A DNA stretch of 64,000 nucleotides from Glandiceps talaboti (Eukaryota > Hemichordata > Enteropneusta > Spengelidae). The DNA lies in contig NC_135558.1 in NCBI RefSeq assembly GCF_964340395.1, forward strand, positions 21,391,371 to 21,455,370, written 5' to 3'. A program made the position numbers and the translations under genes. Positions 1 to 12,800 of the stretch are shown here, piece by piece; positions within the stretch are counted from its first letter, which is position 1; each line of letters starts with the position of its first letter. The notes below the pieces were generated by a model. That model did not search any database. It was not told where the DNA came from and worked only from the letters and a program-made list of their open reading frames with translations.

Positions 1-245
1 TCTAGGAACATTGTGTACTCGATAGATAGTATTCGTCATCTAGGAACACTGTGTACTAGATAGTATTAGTCATCTAGGAACATTGTGTACCAGATAGTAT
101 TCGTCATCTAGGAACATTGTGTACTAGATAGTATTCGTCATCTAGGAACATTGTGTACTAGATAGTATTCGTCATCTAGGAACATTGTGTACCAGATACT
201 ATTCGCCATTTAGGAACATTGTGTACTAGATACTATTCGCCATTA
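1..245. repeat. 34-bp minisatellite, about 7 copies
   Basis: A unit of about 34 bp, built around TCTAGGAACATTGTGTAC and ending in ATTCGTCA, repeats in tandem about seven times. The array is cut by the window edge, so its full length is unknown. Units differ by single bases; the first carries an extra GATA and the last two are more diverged. Confidence 0.9.
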
Positions 246-1100
246 TAGCATAGATGTAATGTTGACAATTGAAGATGAAATAAAGTCCAATTAAGGTGTT
301 CACACCGATGACAACAATTTCGATAACGTTTAGATGTTATCTTTTTGTCGGCATCAAGATGTCATGTCGCTGTTTAATCTTTCCCCTCCCTCCCTCCCTC
401 CCTCCCTCCCCCTTCATTGTTATTGTTTTTGGTGTTTTTGTAGTGATGGTAATTTTATTTATTCTAAACAATGTTGCGCGTTCCCATTTCTCATCACCCT
501 TCTTCCAAAAATATAATCCATCAAAAATTTAAATAATAGTTATACACAAATCTATATTGAACGAAATCGAACTAAGACGACCTGCAACAATATACAGAAA
601 TCAAAGAAAGAGCCACTCCCAAAAATCCGATCTAAGAGTAATTTAATAAATAACCTCTGTTTGAATTCATAGACAAGTATTACATTGTATACTATCTATT
701 CCTATAAAACATGGAATAACACAATTGAAATGAAGAGATGAAGGATTTAGAACTTGAATCAATTCATTCTTGATCTAAAATCAAATACGTAATTTACAAC
801 CAAGAACTATTATATCGTCATTTGGCAATTTGTAGGCAAATGTTTATGGGTAGTTTTGTAATAATTGTACATATCCGGGAACGAAATGGTGGTCATCGTT
901 GTCAACTGAATAGACAATTGCCGCCATCCTTTATTAGCCTTGCAAACGATCAGAAATCGATTAACGGACTATTAGACATCATCAAGAGATGTCAAATTAC
1001 CTTGAAAGACGGAAACAGTATAAACACTACGAACACATTCCACTTGGTTGATGATTGTATTTGATCGACCGAAATATCACCATCATTATTTCTCCCTCGA
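246..1100. other. Non-genic stretch, nothing recognised
   Basis: AT-rich unique sequence with a short CTCC microsatellite near 383-411. Short open frames occur by chance; none has a convincing protein signature or splice-site context. Confidence 0.5.
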
Positions 1101-1471
1101 GATGGCGGGAAATTCGGTACTACGCGAGTGTGTGTCCTGGCGGGAGCCGGTGTTATTTACACGTTTCGTGAGGCGGAAAAGTTCACCACGGAAAGATTAC
1201 ACGATCATCAAATTGAGCGAGAAAATAAACACAAGTTAGTGATGCGACGATGATTTCATTTAGTGAACAAGTCATGGTCTCATGTTCGAGTCGATCTCTT
1301 TGGGATTTTCAATTTTCGAAGGCAAGTATCATTGAACAGTGCTTGGCTTTCCTCACTGACAGCTTTCAATACATGACGATGCTTTGCCTACAACCAAAAT
1401 ACATTTTATTTCATATAAGTACAAACTAACTACAAACACAATAACCGTTCTTTTCAATCTATGCATTTCAG

Positions 1472-1643
1472 GATACGACCACTCTCCACCGGAACTGTTG
1501 AAGTCACCCCACCACCCTCCACCTTGCCACAAATGTGGAATGCATTACTGTATGTGTTTAGAAGTGACAGCGCCACCAAGTGGTACATGTGCATCGTGAA
1601 TGTTTCCCGTGGATTTGTTAAGTTATTGACAGCAGAAGCTTAG
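1472..1643 (+). CDS. Candidate terminal exon of an unidentified upstream gene
   Basis: A pyrimidine-containing acceptor ending in TTTCAG at 1466-1471 precedes sequence open in two frames. One frame ends at TGA 1597-1599 and encodes a proline- and cysteine-rich tail (PPCHKCGMHYCMC). The other ends at TAG 1641-1643 and encodes a tail ending GFVKLLTAEA. A CpG-rich open segment just upstream (about 1101-1232, followed by a possible GTTAGT donor) could be the preceding exon and would join in the second frame. No family is recognised and both frames could be chance. A long AT-rich stretch follows, with AATAAA near 2931. Confidence 0.2.
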
Positions 1644-1755
1644 ATGTCATCAGCTCATATTTCTGGAATTTAAAGAATATGATATATTATCTTCGCCGCG
1701 AAGACTACTAAATATGGATAATTCCAAAATTTGACACATCGCCTACAGAGGGATT

Positions 1756-1975
1756 GCCCTGAGGGATGGTGCTCACCTCGGAGGATTTCAAGTTTGAACC
1801 CAAACATCACCTGACATTCCTACCTCAACAATGGGGATGGCCCCCGGAGGATGAGTTGACTTTGGAGAACTTGCAAGTTTTAAACCAAAACTCACATCCC
1901 TGCCTCAACGATGAGGACCCCCTGGGAGGACATTGACCCCAGAGCCCTTCAAGTTTTGAAGCAAACCTCACACCC
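1756..1975. repeat. Degenerate tandem repeat, about 3 copies
   Basis: Three imperfect units of roughly 75-85 bp share the order CCTCAA(C)(A/G)ATG, a GGAGGA block, TTGAC, CAAGTTT and CAAACCTCAC. The copies are well diverged, so the array is old. Confidence 0.55.
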
Positions 1976-3038
1976 TCAAGGGTTGACAAATGTTGATACT
2001 TGTACGTATATTGATATTACATTTCAACTTCAAAGTTTGTAAGTTACGCGACGGTGCTCGTTAGAACATTTCGACGCTCTCTAGAAACACTTTTATTTGT
2101 GCTCACAATGGGCAAACTAAGATAGAAAGTATTTGACATGTATATTATTGTAAAATTATTTATTATATATGATGCGATAATTTATTCATTCTTATGGCCC
2201 ACACTGTGAGCCTTTGTATGACGTATGAGCAGTTAACTAAACTGTTCAAGAAGATGATTTTTCAAGTTCAAAGTCGAATGTGGCTTTCAAGTTATCGGAT
2301 AAATTGACAGAAATCACAACTGTGATGAGTGTGTGATCACAACTTTCCTGAAATGTTTAACTTTGACTCTGTTTAATTTGTTGGCTATGTTAGATTTCTG
2401 TAAAATGTAAACCAACTGTATTGTCGTTGTTTGTTGCGAATCTTAATGTTGTGTATCTGTCATGTCTGTTGTGTCCATTCCATTTTAATGACCTTGGTAG
2501 GGATATCATTTCATTTTTAATGACCTTGCTAGGGTTACCATTACATTGGTTAACTTTGTGTTATTTATAAAACCCTGTACATGTACGTTAGTTGGTTCTA
2601 TAACTACATGTAGTACGAAAGTGAAACAAAAACACAAGAATTATAATGGTAACATGGTCAAACTGTGCCATCAAAGCAAAACTAGTATAGTAAAGATATT
2701 TTGATCATATCGTATACTAGAGAGGCGAAAATACTGGTGTGTACATCCATTGTTTCCTGCATAGATTGTCCCTTTCCACATGTACAGTGTCTATGGATAT
2801 TTCTTTTATGTTCAATCCACAAATTTGATAAAACTTTATTATGTGCAATATTTGAGTGACATTGAAGACCACTTTCTGGTGGCGTGAAACTACTTCTCGT
2901 CAAATAGTTTTATCCTTTGGGAGTATTTTCAATAAAACAACACTTCAAAGATGAAACCTATCAATTTGTCTGATTTTATCTTTACATATTCATCTGTATG
3001 TCACTGTTCCAAAAAGATTGATAGACTAGTGTACAAAG

Positions 3039-3156
<118 letters not shown>

Positions 3157-3514
3157 TTTAAGGTTCCTGCACAGTGCTACTTAATTAAGTGTAATATATT
3201 ACAAACTGTGACATCAGGCTTTTCTACAGTGGGTGTCCTTTAACATTGTGTGGAAAAGGTTGATGTTACAGCAACATAATGTTAAACTGATATTTACTGC
3301 TAGCATTGTTTAAGCGAGTAGAAAAAGGTAAAACTATGTGGATAAAAGATTTTGCATTTGAAACTGAAATATTCAACCAGACTCGTGGGAGTACGTGTTG
3401 TGAGTAAATAAAATTTCGTAAGCAGAGCTAGACTGAAAAGTGTCATTGAAAATCTGGATTTGTTCATCTATATATCTCCTTATTGTCATCTGAATATGTT
3501 CATCTGAATATATA

Positions 3515-3590
3515 TACATACATACATACATACATACATACATACATCCATACATACATACATACATACATACATACATACATACATACA

Positions 3591-3620
<30 letters not shown>
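3515..3620. repeat. (CATA)n microsatellite
   Basis: A tetranucleotide CATA run with a single CATC interruption near 3545. Flanks at 3453-3510 and 3795-3870 carry short repeated blocks with TTTGTTCATCT, suggesting local slippage duplication around it. Confidence 0.95.
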
Positions 3621-3621
<1 letters not shown>

Positions 3622-4218
3622 GAATATGAGTGTCTCGCTGGAGAGAACAGTGCTCGATGCAAATATTAGTAGCAGAGCATTATAGACTTAATACAAAAGA
3701 ATAAGGATGTTATGAGTCGTTACTCAGAGTTTCACGCTTGTTGCCATCACCAGGCAACTAACTGTATAGTTCGATGAAGTTCCAATTTCAACATTTATAT
3801 ATTATATATATATCCATTGTCATTTGAATTTGTTCATCTCTCCATTGTCATTTGAATTTGTTCATCTATATATCTCTGAATTGTTCTGTACGAGTAAGGA
3901 GTATGTTATGTTTTCACAAATCGTTACTTTCGTACCACTATCATCGTTTACAAAATAACTTAAATTGTGGCATTGTGTAAATAAAATACAAACTATTATT
4001 CACCCCCACCCCAACCCCCACGCAGTTTTTTCGTGTTTCCTTACGCTTTTTCCCTTTTGAAATAATCACATATATTTCGATTAATACGGGCAATTTAGAC
4101 TATTTTCTCGGTTAGCTAAAAAAATAGAGAAGTAGTTTACAATTTACTTAGAGCAAAGAAATTGAAATTACAGCCAACATTTTGTCATAAGAAGATGTTC
4201 ATGCTTTTAAATTTCCAA

Positions 4219-4714
4219 CAAATATCTTGGTTTATTATCAAGTTATACCAACAGATATCTTGGTTTATTATCAAGTTATACCAACAAATATCTTGGTTTA
4301 TTATCAAGTTATACCAACAGATATCTTGGTTTATTATCAAGTTATACCAACAGATATCTTGGTTTATTATCAAGTTATACCAACAGATATCTTGGTTTAT
4401 TATCAAGTTATACCAACAAATATCTTGGTTTATTATCAAGTTATACCAACAAATATCTTGGTTTATTATCAAGTTATACCAACAAATATCTTGGTTGATT
4501 ATCAAGTTATACCAACAAATATCTTGGTTTATTATCAAGTTATACCAACAAATATCTTGGTTTATTATCAAGTTATACCAACAAATATCTTGGTTGATTA
4601 TCAAGTTATACCAACAAATATCTTGGTTTATTATCAAGTTATACCAACAAATATCTTGGTTGATTATCAAGTTATACCAACAAATATCTTGGTTGATTAT
4701 CAAGTTATACCAAC
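4219..4714. repeat. 33-bp minisatellite, 15 copies
   Basis: Fifteen near-perfect 33-bp units with the core ATATCTTGGTTTATTATC. Because 33 is a multiple of three, several frames on both strands stay open and encode 11-residue repeats; there is no splice context and no match to a known protein, so I treat these as non-coding. Units come in variants (AGATATC or AAATATC; TTTATT or TTGATT) that cluster along the array, the pattern left by block duplication. Confidence 0.95.
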
Positions 4715-5600
4715 TTTAATCCATTGAATTGAATTTATTATTGTTTGTCATTTTGCCTCCAGTTGTTTCAAACAACATTTTTGATTTCCTGCAAATTTTA
4801 AATTTCTATTTAAATTTGTTGATTTCGGTCGTTTGTGTTGACAAATATCTACTGAAAGAATATGTTAATTTGAAATATTTTGGCGAAAATTGCCCATAGG
4901 TAATTTTGTCAAAATAGTGAAAAAACAGATATTGATTGATATTTTATCGACATCAAATCTATGAGCCGAGATGTAGAGATTTATATGCCCTTTATTTCGT
5001 AAACAGAATAGAGACACATTTTGATATTTCACGATTTTATTCTGCCCGAGGCTTGTGATTTGAGACGATTAAATTCAACAAATGAACGATCAGCTAGCCC
5101 GCAACAATCAAAACAGACCGCGTGTTGCCAAACAAATCGGTGCTCCTTGAATTACGCAGCATATGAACGGGTTAAAGGTCAAGTTAATCAGCAGTATTGA
5201 CATGCAGGCAAATAGAATTACGGCAAACAAGTCGACAATTTACTGGATAAATGATTGGAGCCAAACGAGATTTCTAACAATAACGGTTAATGATTTACGA
5301 AATATCGAGAAAATTCGCTTTCATCAGGAGAGGACGCGAATTATTGTAGTTGAATATTGTACAAAATAGAGTCTTGATGACTGTCTCCCGTGAAATAATT
5401 GTCCCGTCTAGTCTCAATCTGAGATACATTGCACTATATGTATACATGACGTACATAAATAGCCAGGTATTAATATAATATATTGAGTTACCATGGAGAT
5501 ATTGACATGAGGAATACTTGTCCTACAAGACAACAAATCATTTCAAGTCACGTGTACAGCTGGTCTGAAGAAGAACAATGTTGGTTGCAAGAGACTCGAC
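4715..5600. other. Non-genic stretch, nothing recognised
   Basis: AT-rich unique sequence. One short open frame (5163-5369) lacks recognisable features. Confidence 0.5.
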
Positions 5601-5601
<1 letters not shown>

Positions 5602-5631
<30 letters not shown>

Positions 5632-5719
5632 TGTATGTATGTATGTATGTATGTATGTATGTGTGTATGTATGTGTGTATGTATGTGTGTATGTATGTGT
5701 GTGTGTGTATGTATGTATG

Positions 5720-5753
<34 letters not shown>

Positions 5754-5834
5754 TGTATGTATGTATGTATGTATGTATGTATGTATGTATGTATGTATGT
5801 ACGCATGTATGTAGGTAGGTAGGTAGGTACATAC
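5602..5834. repeat. (TATG)n compound microsatellite
   Basis: A TATG run with internal TGTG variants and a TAGG tail, about 230 bp. Open frames on both strands here are repeat artefacts. Confidence 0.96.
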
Positions 5835-7611
5835 GTACGTATGTATATATGTATACGCACATGCTTGGTTTGTCGTTAACTTTTCTTTGTAACCGGTTTT
5901 AAGTGTGAATATATTACTTTTCTAAATATACACAGGACTTTGTATATATTATATTATTATCCATACAGATAGGCGCGTATAGTGTCAAATGTACGTGTAT
6001 TTAAACGTGTATTTATCATCAGGGGGTGTTGAAGAATGAGCGCTTGGCACGCTCTTTTGCTTCATACAGAAGGGTAAAACTTACAACAGATTGGCATGAA
6101 AAAATCACACTGTATACTTTAAAGCTCTTCGAGACTCAACCGTAATATTAGCCACGCTTAGTTTGGAGATTGTACCCGGTAACTCGTCAGTATAGAACCA
6201 TGGTTACCTAGTCAGATCTTGTTCACTTTCGCTAATTCACATACTCCGTCCACGATTCACAATTTCAATAATTCAATAGTTAACCCCCCACGCCTATCTC
6301 TCCCTCCTGGTCGACATGAAATCATAATTATTGGGTCGAAGGGTATAAACTTGGGGCCGAGCAAGTTGTCAGAGTAGCTCTGTAGACTAGACGTAAATTC
6401 AGTGGCGACGACGTATACTATGTTAACATGTTACAACCTCTCTCAATCATATGCTCGTGCGTTCAAACAACGTAACGCCCTTGAACGTGAGTTGTCTTTG
6501 GTATAAGCTAATAATGAGATGTTTTCCCTCCCATTTCATTGTTTCTTTCAACACTTATTTTACTCCATAAGTCAATTGTCACCATCCGCCCTATATCAAC
6601 TTGAAGTCAAGTGTAAACGGTGTTGCATCATAGACACTCCACCCACGAGGGTCTATGGTTGCATTTACTATTTTTTCAAACTCGGAAAAATTCCAACACA
6701 AAACTTTCTCTTTTCAGCCCTATTTAGTAAAAGCTTATCACTTCACAATTGAAACAAAAGTGTGACTTTACACCTTTGGGTTGCCATGTCGCCTTTGAAA
6801 AGGACTGTAAAACCGTGGCGCCTACCAGACTGACAGGGCATTGTTTTAGTGTCTAGTTCACGCTGCGAATGGTCGCTTCAAAACTAACTTTCCCAGAGTG
6901 CGTTGACAACAACTTATCGTGTCCTCACTGTAATAGCACAACAAGGTGTCAACTGTTTCTTTCGGAGAGTATTCCAAATTCTTTTTCTCTCTCAAAAAGT
7001 CGTACTTAATCCGCTTTTCAATAGATAGGTTGCTAAGCTAAAACCATAGTGTATGGTCTATGCTAAAACACAGTCAATGCCAAGATTATATAACAGAGTA
7101 ACACGCAAAATACATCACACTCCTGGATTCTGACATATTCTGTTACCTTTGCGTCCAATTAATATGTATGTATAGATTGTATAGGGCCAACAACTACATA
7201 TATCACGTCTTAACAGTAACATCAATCTTGAGTATCGCAAACGTGAAAATAGTTGTCGAGAAGGTCTACCATTCTGTATACAGTTGCCCTATCACATTCC
7301 ATCTATCTAGATCTACACATGGAGGTAGATTACTTTGATCTAAACGAACTGTGATCATTGAACTACCATGCCATATGTAAGTTGACCAGGGTATGATGTG
7401 ATTTTGACATCAGTGTACTGTGATAAACACGACCTTCTTTTAAATATTTGACAAACGGAAGACGTCTTACCATGGACTCAGACAGCTAAAAGCAGATACT
7501 ACCTCCATGCTGGAACAATCCACGCGTGTGGACTATCTAATAATCAAGACGTGTTTTAACCCCACCTGTCAAATAATATTTTTAAATGCAGTTCAGTTGT
7601 TGTTTGCACAC
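5835..7611. other. Non-genic stretch, nothing recognised
   Basis: Mixed unique sequence with no splice-supported reading frame, RNA gene or repeat that I recognise. Confidence 0.45.
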
Positions 7612-8789
7612 CAATATCATACATATCAACCCAACCAACATAAGATGTACACACATATTACCCCAACCAACATAAGATATACACACATATTAACCCAACC
7701 AACATAAGATGTACACACATATTAACCCAACCAACATAAGATGTATAAATATATTAACCCAACCAACATAAGATGTACAAACATATCAACCCAACCAACA
7801 CAAGATGTACAAACATATTAACCCAACCAACACAAGATGTACAAACATATTAACCCAACAAACATAAGATGTACAAACATATTAACCCAACAAACATAAG
7901 ATGTACAAACATATTAACCCAACCAACATAAGATGTATAAATATATTAACCCAACCAACATAAGATGTATAAATATATTAACCCAACCAACACAAGATGT
8001 ACAAACATATTAACCCAACCAACATAAGATGTACACACATATCAACCCAACCACCACAAGATGTACAAACATATTAACCCAACCAACATAAGATATATAA
8101 ACATATTAACCCAACCAACACAAGATGTACAAACATATTAACCCAACCAACACAAGATGTACAAACATATTAACCCAACCAACACAAGATGTACAAACAT
8201 ATTAACCCAACCAACATAAGATGTACAAGCATATTAACCCAACCAACATAAGATGTACAAATATATTAACCCAACCAACATAAGATGTACAAGCATATTA
8301 ACCCAACCAACACAAGATGTACAAACATATTAACCCAACCAACATAAGATGTACAAACATATCAACCCAACCAACATAAGATGTACAAACATATTAACCC
8401 AACCAACATAAGATGTACAAACATATCAACCCAACGAACATAAGATGTACAAACATATTAACCCAACCAACATAAGATGTACAAACATATTAACCCAACC
8501 AACATAAGATGTACAAACATATTAACCCAACCAACATATGATGTACAAACATATCAACCCAACCAACATAAGATGTACAAACATATCAACCCAACCAACA
8601 TAAGATGTACAAACATATCAACCCAACCAACATAAGATGTACAAACATATTAACCCAACCAACATAAGATGTACAAACATATTAACCCAACCAACATAAG
8701 ATGTACAAACATATTAACCCAACCAACACAAGATGTACAAACATATTAACCCAACCAACATAAGATGTACAAACATATTAACCCAACCA
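7612..8789. repeat. 32-bp minisatellite, about 37 copies
   Basis: A 32-bp unit with the core CATATTAACCCAACCAA followed by CATAAGATGTACAAA repeats for about 1.18 kb. Variants include CAYAAGATG, TATCAACCC and TATAAAT forms. Units of one variant tend to sit side by side (for example the TATCAACCC forms near 8540-8640), which fits recent segmental expansion. Confidence 0.95.
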
Positions 8790-9110
8790 ACAGACGACTT
8801 TACTAACTGAACACAAAGACGTGAATTGAGAGTAATTACTCACATAATTGTTTAATGTATTTTATATGTTATATATTTTAATGTATGGTAATTTTCTCAT
8901 TTCTGCTTTTGTGTACATTTTACATGTCTTTTTATCTTGTCCTCTGTATATCGTTTTTCCCTCGTATTCATTTGTATGTGCAATTTGTTTTTGTTCTATT
9001 GTGGAGGGTCACTTTCTATAGGTGTTAGTCACCTGTGTGACTCATCCTGACATTATGTCAAAGCTGAATAAAAATAAATAAATAAATAAATAAGATGTAC
9101 AAGCATATCG
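8790..9110 (+). mobile_element. Probable 5'-truncated LINE-like 3' tail
   Basis: T-rich 3'-UTR-like sequence ends in GCTGAATAAAAATAAATAAA and further AATA units, the typical short-repeat end of many non-LTR retrotransposons. A satellite-like stretch (AAGATGTACAAGCATAT) follows the tail immediately, as if the insertion sits at the edge of the 32-bp array. No reverse transcriptase frame remains. The class is inferred only from the tail. Confidence 0.4.
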
Positions 9111-9811
9111 TGAAGGCTAACGTGGTGTGTTATAGTTGAACTCGAAACTTACCAACATATGGAACCCAAATTATTTATTTCAAATCTGGCGCTATTCATA
9201 TTTATATTTTCAAGTGAAATCTTTGTTCACAAGAAATTGAACAAAACAATGTTTGGGTGATTATACATGGTTTAGCCTCTTAGCAATATCAGGGAATGAA
9301 ATATTACAATTGTTTTAAAATGTTAATAATTTTACAACCACTGTGTACTGATTGTAAACGAAGAAACCACAATAAATAATGTTAGTTGGATTTAAACAGC
9401 TAATGGGATAAATACACAATTAAAACATTCTTTCTCTTCTCTTCTCTTCTCTTCTCTTCTCTTCTCTTCTCTTCTCTTCTCTTCTCTTCTCTTCTCTTCT
9501 ATTCTATTCTATTCTATTCTATTCTATTCTATTCTATTCTATTCGGTCTAGGTTCTTGTACAGAGCTGTGTGCGAACTTTTAATACAAGGCACGTGTATG
9601 TATTTGCTGGTGTACATGTAAACTCGTCATGTTTATTTGGAATTCATAAATGTGGAATATTCCAAGACAGTTTTACAGCAAACTAAAGCGACACCCCAGA
9701 GTTTCCTTCTTTATACATATTGATACTTAGACATGAAGCGTGTTTGGATCAACAATCAGACAACTTTACTAACTGAGCACAAAGACGTGAATTGAGAGCA
9801 ATTACTCCGCC
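8791..9811. repeat. Pair of about 55-bp direct repeats 0.95 kb apart
   Basis: The segment at about 8791-8846 (ACTTTACTAACTGA, then ACACAAAGACGTGAATTGAG) recurs at about 9757-9811 with few changes. The pair brackets the LINE-like tail and the TTCTC microsatellite, consistent with a local duplication later split by insertions. Confidence 0.7.
9431..9544. repeat. (TTCTC)n-(TTCTA)n microsatellite
   Basis: Two adjoining pentanucleotide blocks: TTCTC units switch sharply to TTCTA units near 9500, suggesting that one mutated unit was amplified. Confidence 0.95.
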
Positions 9812-12800
9812 AAATCGTTCCTCTTTTGATGATATAGCAAACTACGGTAGTTTAAACGATTACCGGATGACCCCAATCAATTCAACTAATTAGGTTGCTT
9901 CTATGCCAATTGTGAGCCTTCCGTATAAACCGAGCTTCCGCGCAAACAATTGAGTAGACTCCATCACAGGCACTGTAATTCACATCGCCGTAGGAAACCA
10001 ACAAAATTGTTCATTTCCATACATTGCTAATTCGTCAACCATGACAGTGTTTTTCATTTCATCCTTTCGTAATGATGTTAATGTCCATTCCATTTATGAA
10101 ATATCGAACACTCATTTATTGTGAAATAATCGCCCCTTCGTGTGTAACCAGTTAACCATGGTAAGGAAACGATTTGATTTTTCCGGTTTTGTTTACACCT
10201 ATAAAAAGTATGGGACACAAGACAGGAAGTATTCTCTGCTAGAACATTTCCTTTTACTAAGTTCAGAAGTCGAGCAACGATGGAGGTTTTCCCGTATTAT
10301 TCTTTATATCTCCATGTCAGTATGATAACCGGTAGTACCTTAGCGATAACCGGTAAAACTGGAAGAAGGATGCAACAGTGTCAACGAATAAATACTGAGT
10401 AATAGAAAATGTTATCGATATCACATAAAGACATTTGGTAGTGTTCTTCCGCCTGATCACCAAGCCAGGTCTGGTCATGTGGTAATTATTTCGTAAATTG
10501 ATATGATGAAATACTCTGAATACACATCGCGGATTAAAAGAATGTATGATTTCATGTTTCAGTTGTGGAAGATATCCTTATTTTTAGTTATTGTATTCTT
10601 TACTCTCTGTGTAACCCTTTATGCTGCGTCTCTATGGCAACTGTATGCCTACAGTTCAAGATAAACTGTACACATCGGGTGGGTGTATTTATTTTTGTCG
10701 ATGAGAAAGGGGACTTCATTGATGTATTTTGATACGTTTTCGTTTAAAAGTGCTTCTTTGTATTTTTGATGAGGCCAACGTAGATATCAGTCACGTGACA
10801 GTGAATCTCAACCTATAAACCACGGTCTATAAATAAGTCATTAACTACAAATATAAATGTCCTAGTTATTTTTCACCTTTAACATAACTTTTTTCACTTA
10901 ATTTATTAGCTACATCTACTCATCTTCAATCATTCTCCTATTTTCAAATTCAACACTACGATTCTAACAAAATGAACATTTTCACAGAATTGACTAATCC
11001 CGAATCTGATTCAATCTGAAAGCGTCTAAATGCTTTATTTACCTCTATTTCCATCGTTTTGTGTCGTTTGTTTTCGTACCGAGTGATCACCGTCTTTCCG
11101 TGGGAAGGCATTTAGACGCTTTCACCACATCAGATTGTGACCGTAATCCTTATACTCGCATTGTCATGGCAGCATCTGATCGCATGGGGGCGTGATTCAG
11201 CACTGCGAAAATAGTTAAAGTTATGTGCTCGTGTATGATAAAAATGTTGTCAGATTTGTTACTTCGTAGCTGCAAACACCAAAACAATTTACTGGTAATT
11301 GATATGTCAGATCTGATATCGAAGGTTGAACAATTGACATTATTATAAACTTTTGTTTTTATCTATACACACTTCACTAGTAGGGTCAAATAGAAAAAAA
11401 AACATTGTGTGTTTCCAATAACCGGACCGACACTAAACATTTTTACATCCAAAAACCAGTGAGAATTTACTTGTATTTCTGTGCAACTTTTTTTTTACCA
11501 TTGTATCCTTGGTCAAGAATATTAATTCTTTTTAAAAGTGGTAGACAGGTAGGCATACATACATAAGGTAGGTAAGGGACCGGTCATTTTCTCTGGCGGG
11601 GGGGGGGGGGTTCCAGTGGATATTTCGATCGGGCCAACGAAAAGTAGGGCTGACCAACTATCACTTAATTCTAAAACATAGTGACACCCACCCCCTCTCG
11701 ATATATGATATTTACATGACAGGTATTTGATTGTGACTCAGAGTGGACGGCTGGACTAAATACTTTATAAGATAGCATCATACTAAGTTAGCGACTACAC
11801 AGGGTATATATTCAAAAAGGAGTTTAATTACATAATATAATTATAGAAATAATAATTTTATTAATAATCGAGTTTATTAGAAAATTAACCACCCTAAGTA
11901 GGGTAGTTTGTTATGCTGAGTTCTAAAAAAGGGTAATTTTATGAACATCCGTTGCCATGATAACAAAAATTACCATAATATGCAGATATTTCCAAATTTT
12001 GACATAAAACATGGAACGAAATAAAATTTCGTAAAAGACGCCATTTATGAATAGGCGCTATCTGTTGTAACAATGGTTGTCTGAAATAGGATAGCTGTTT
12101 CAATGGAAGCGTACAGTAGGCTTAAAAAGGTTCTTTGGTAAAATACAACTGTTTTGTTCATAAAAGGTGTATTTAACCTACATTACTAGAATTTATTTTT
12201 TTTAAAAACATTACAAGCAACTGAAAATACACACATACCTTCCGTTAGCTATCAACAAATAAAAGTTCGACACCCTTTCAAATAATACACGGTAGTGTCA
12301 ATGAAACTGACACTATAAGACGATATTTCGTTATATTCCTGCATGTGTAGAAAGTTTTCATAATTAACATAAACTTGAAGATGAGACAGGGGTGTAATAG
12401 GGCGTTCAAAGTTGAACTGCAACAACTCCTACAATTCGTTCATGATGATCACCACAGAAATATATCCAGGTATATTTTCTATAGAACACAATTCAAGATT
12501 CCAGTACACGGTTTCAGGACAGCAGGTTTCAAACAAACAACATTCCGAATTTCTCTTCAGTTGGAGACTTAACTTCATTCGGTAATTTGAAGTTTGGAAA
12601 GCTCGCCAGACGAATTCAAATACGTGTAGTCACATTGATTGCATGCTGTCTCTGTAAAAGAATATTTGAACATTTCAAGACAGAGATGTACTTTTACTAT
12701 AGAGGTTATCATATCAGACATTACAGCACTCTAACCCTTGCACATGTAAGCCACATTGTACAAGCCTCACACCTCCATTCCAAGGAATTTGTTTCAAAAG

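Noticed and set aside
1-245. Possible CRISPR-like array
   Set aside because: Units are contiguous tandem repeats with no unique spacers, in a eukaryotic genome.
4162-4727. Long repeat proteins (QQISWFIIKLY type) on both strands
   Set aside because: Open only because the 33-bp unit is a multiple of three. No splice context, and overlapping frames on both strands look equally good.
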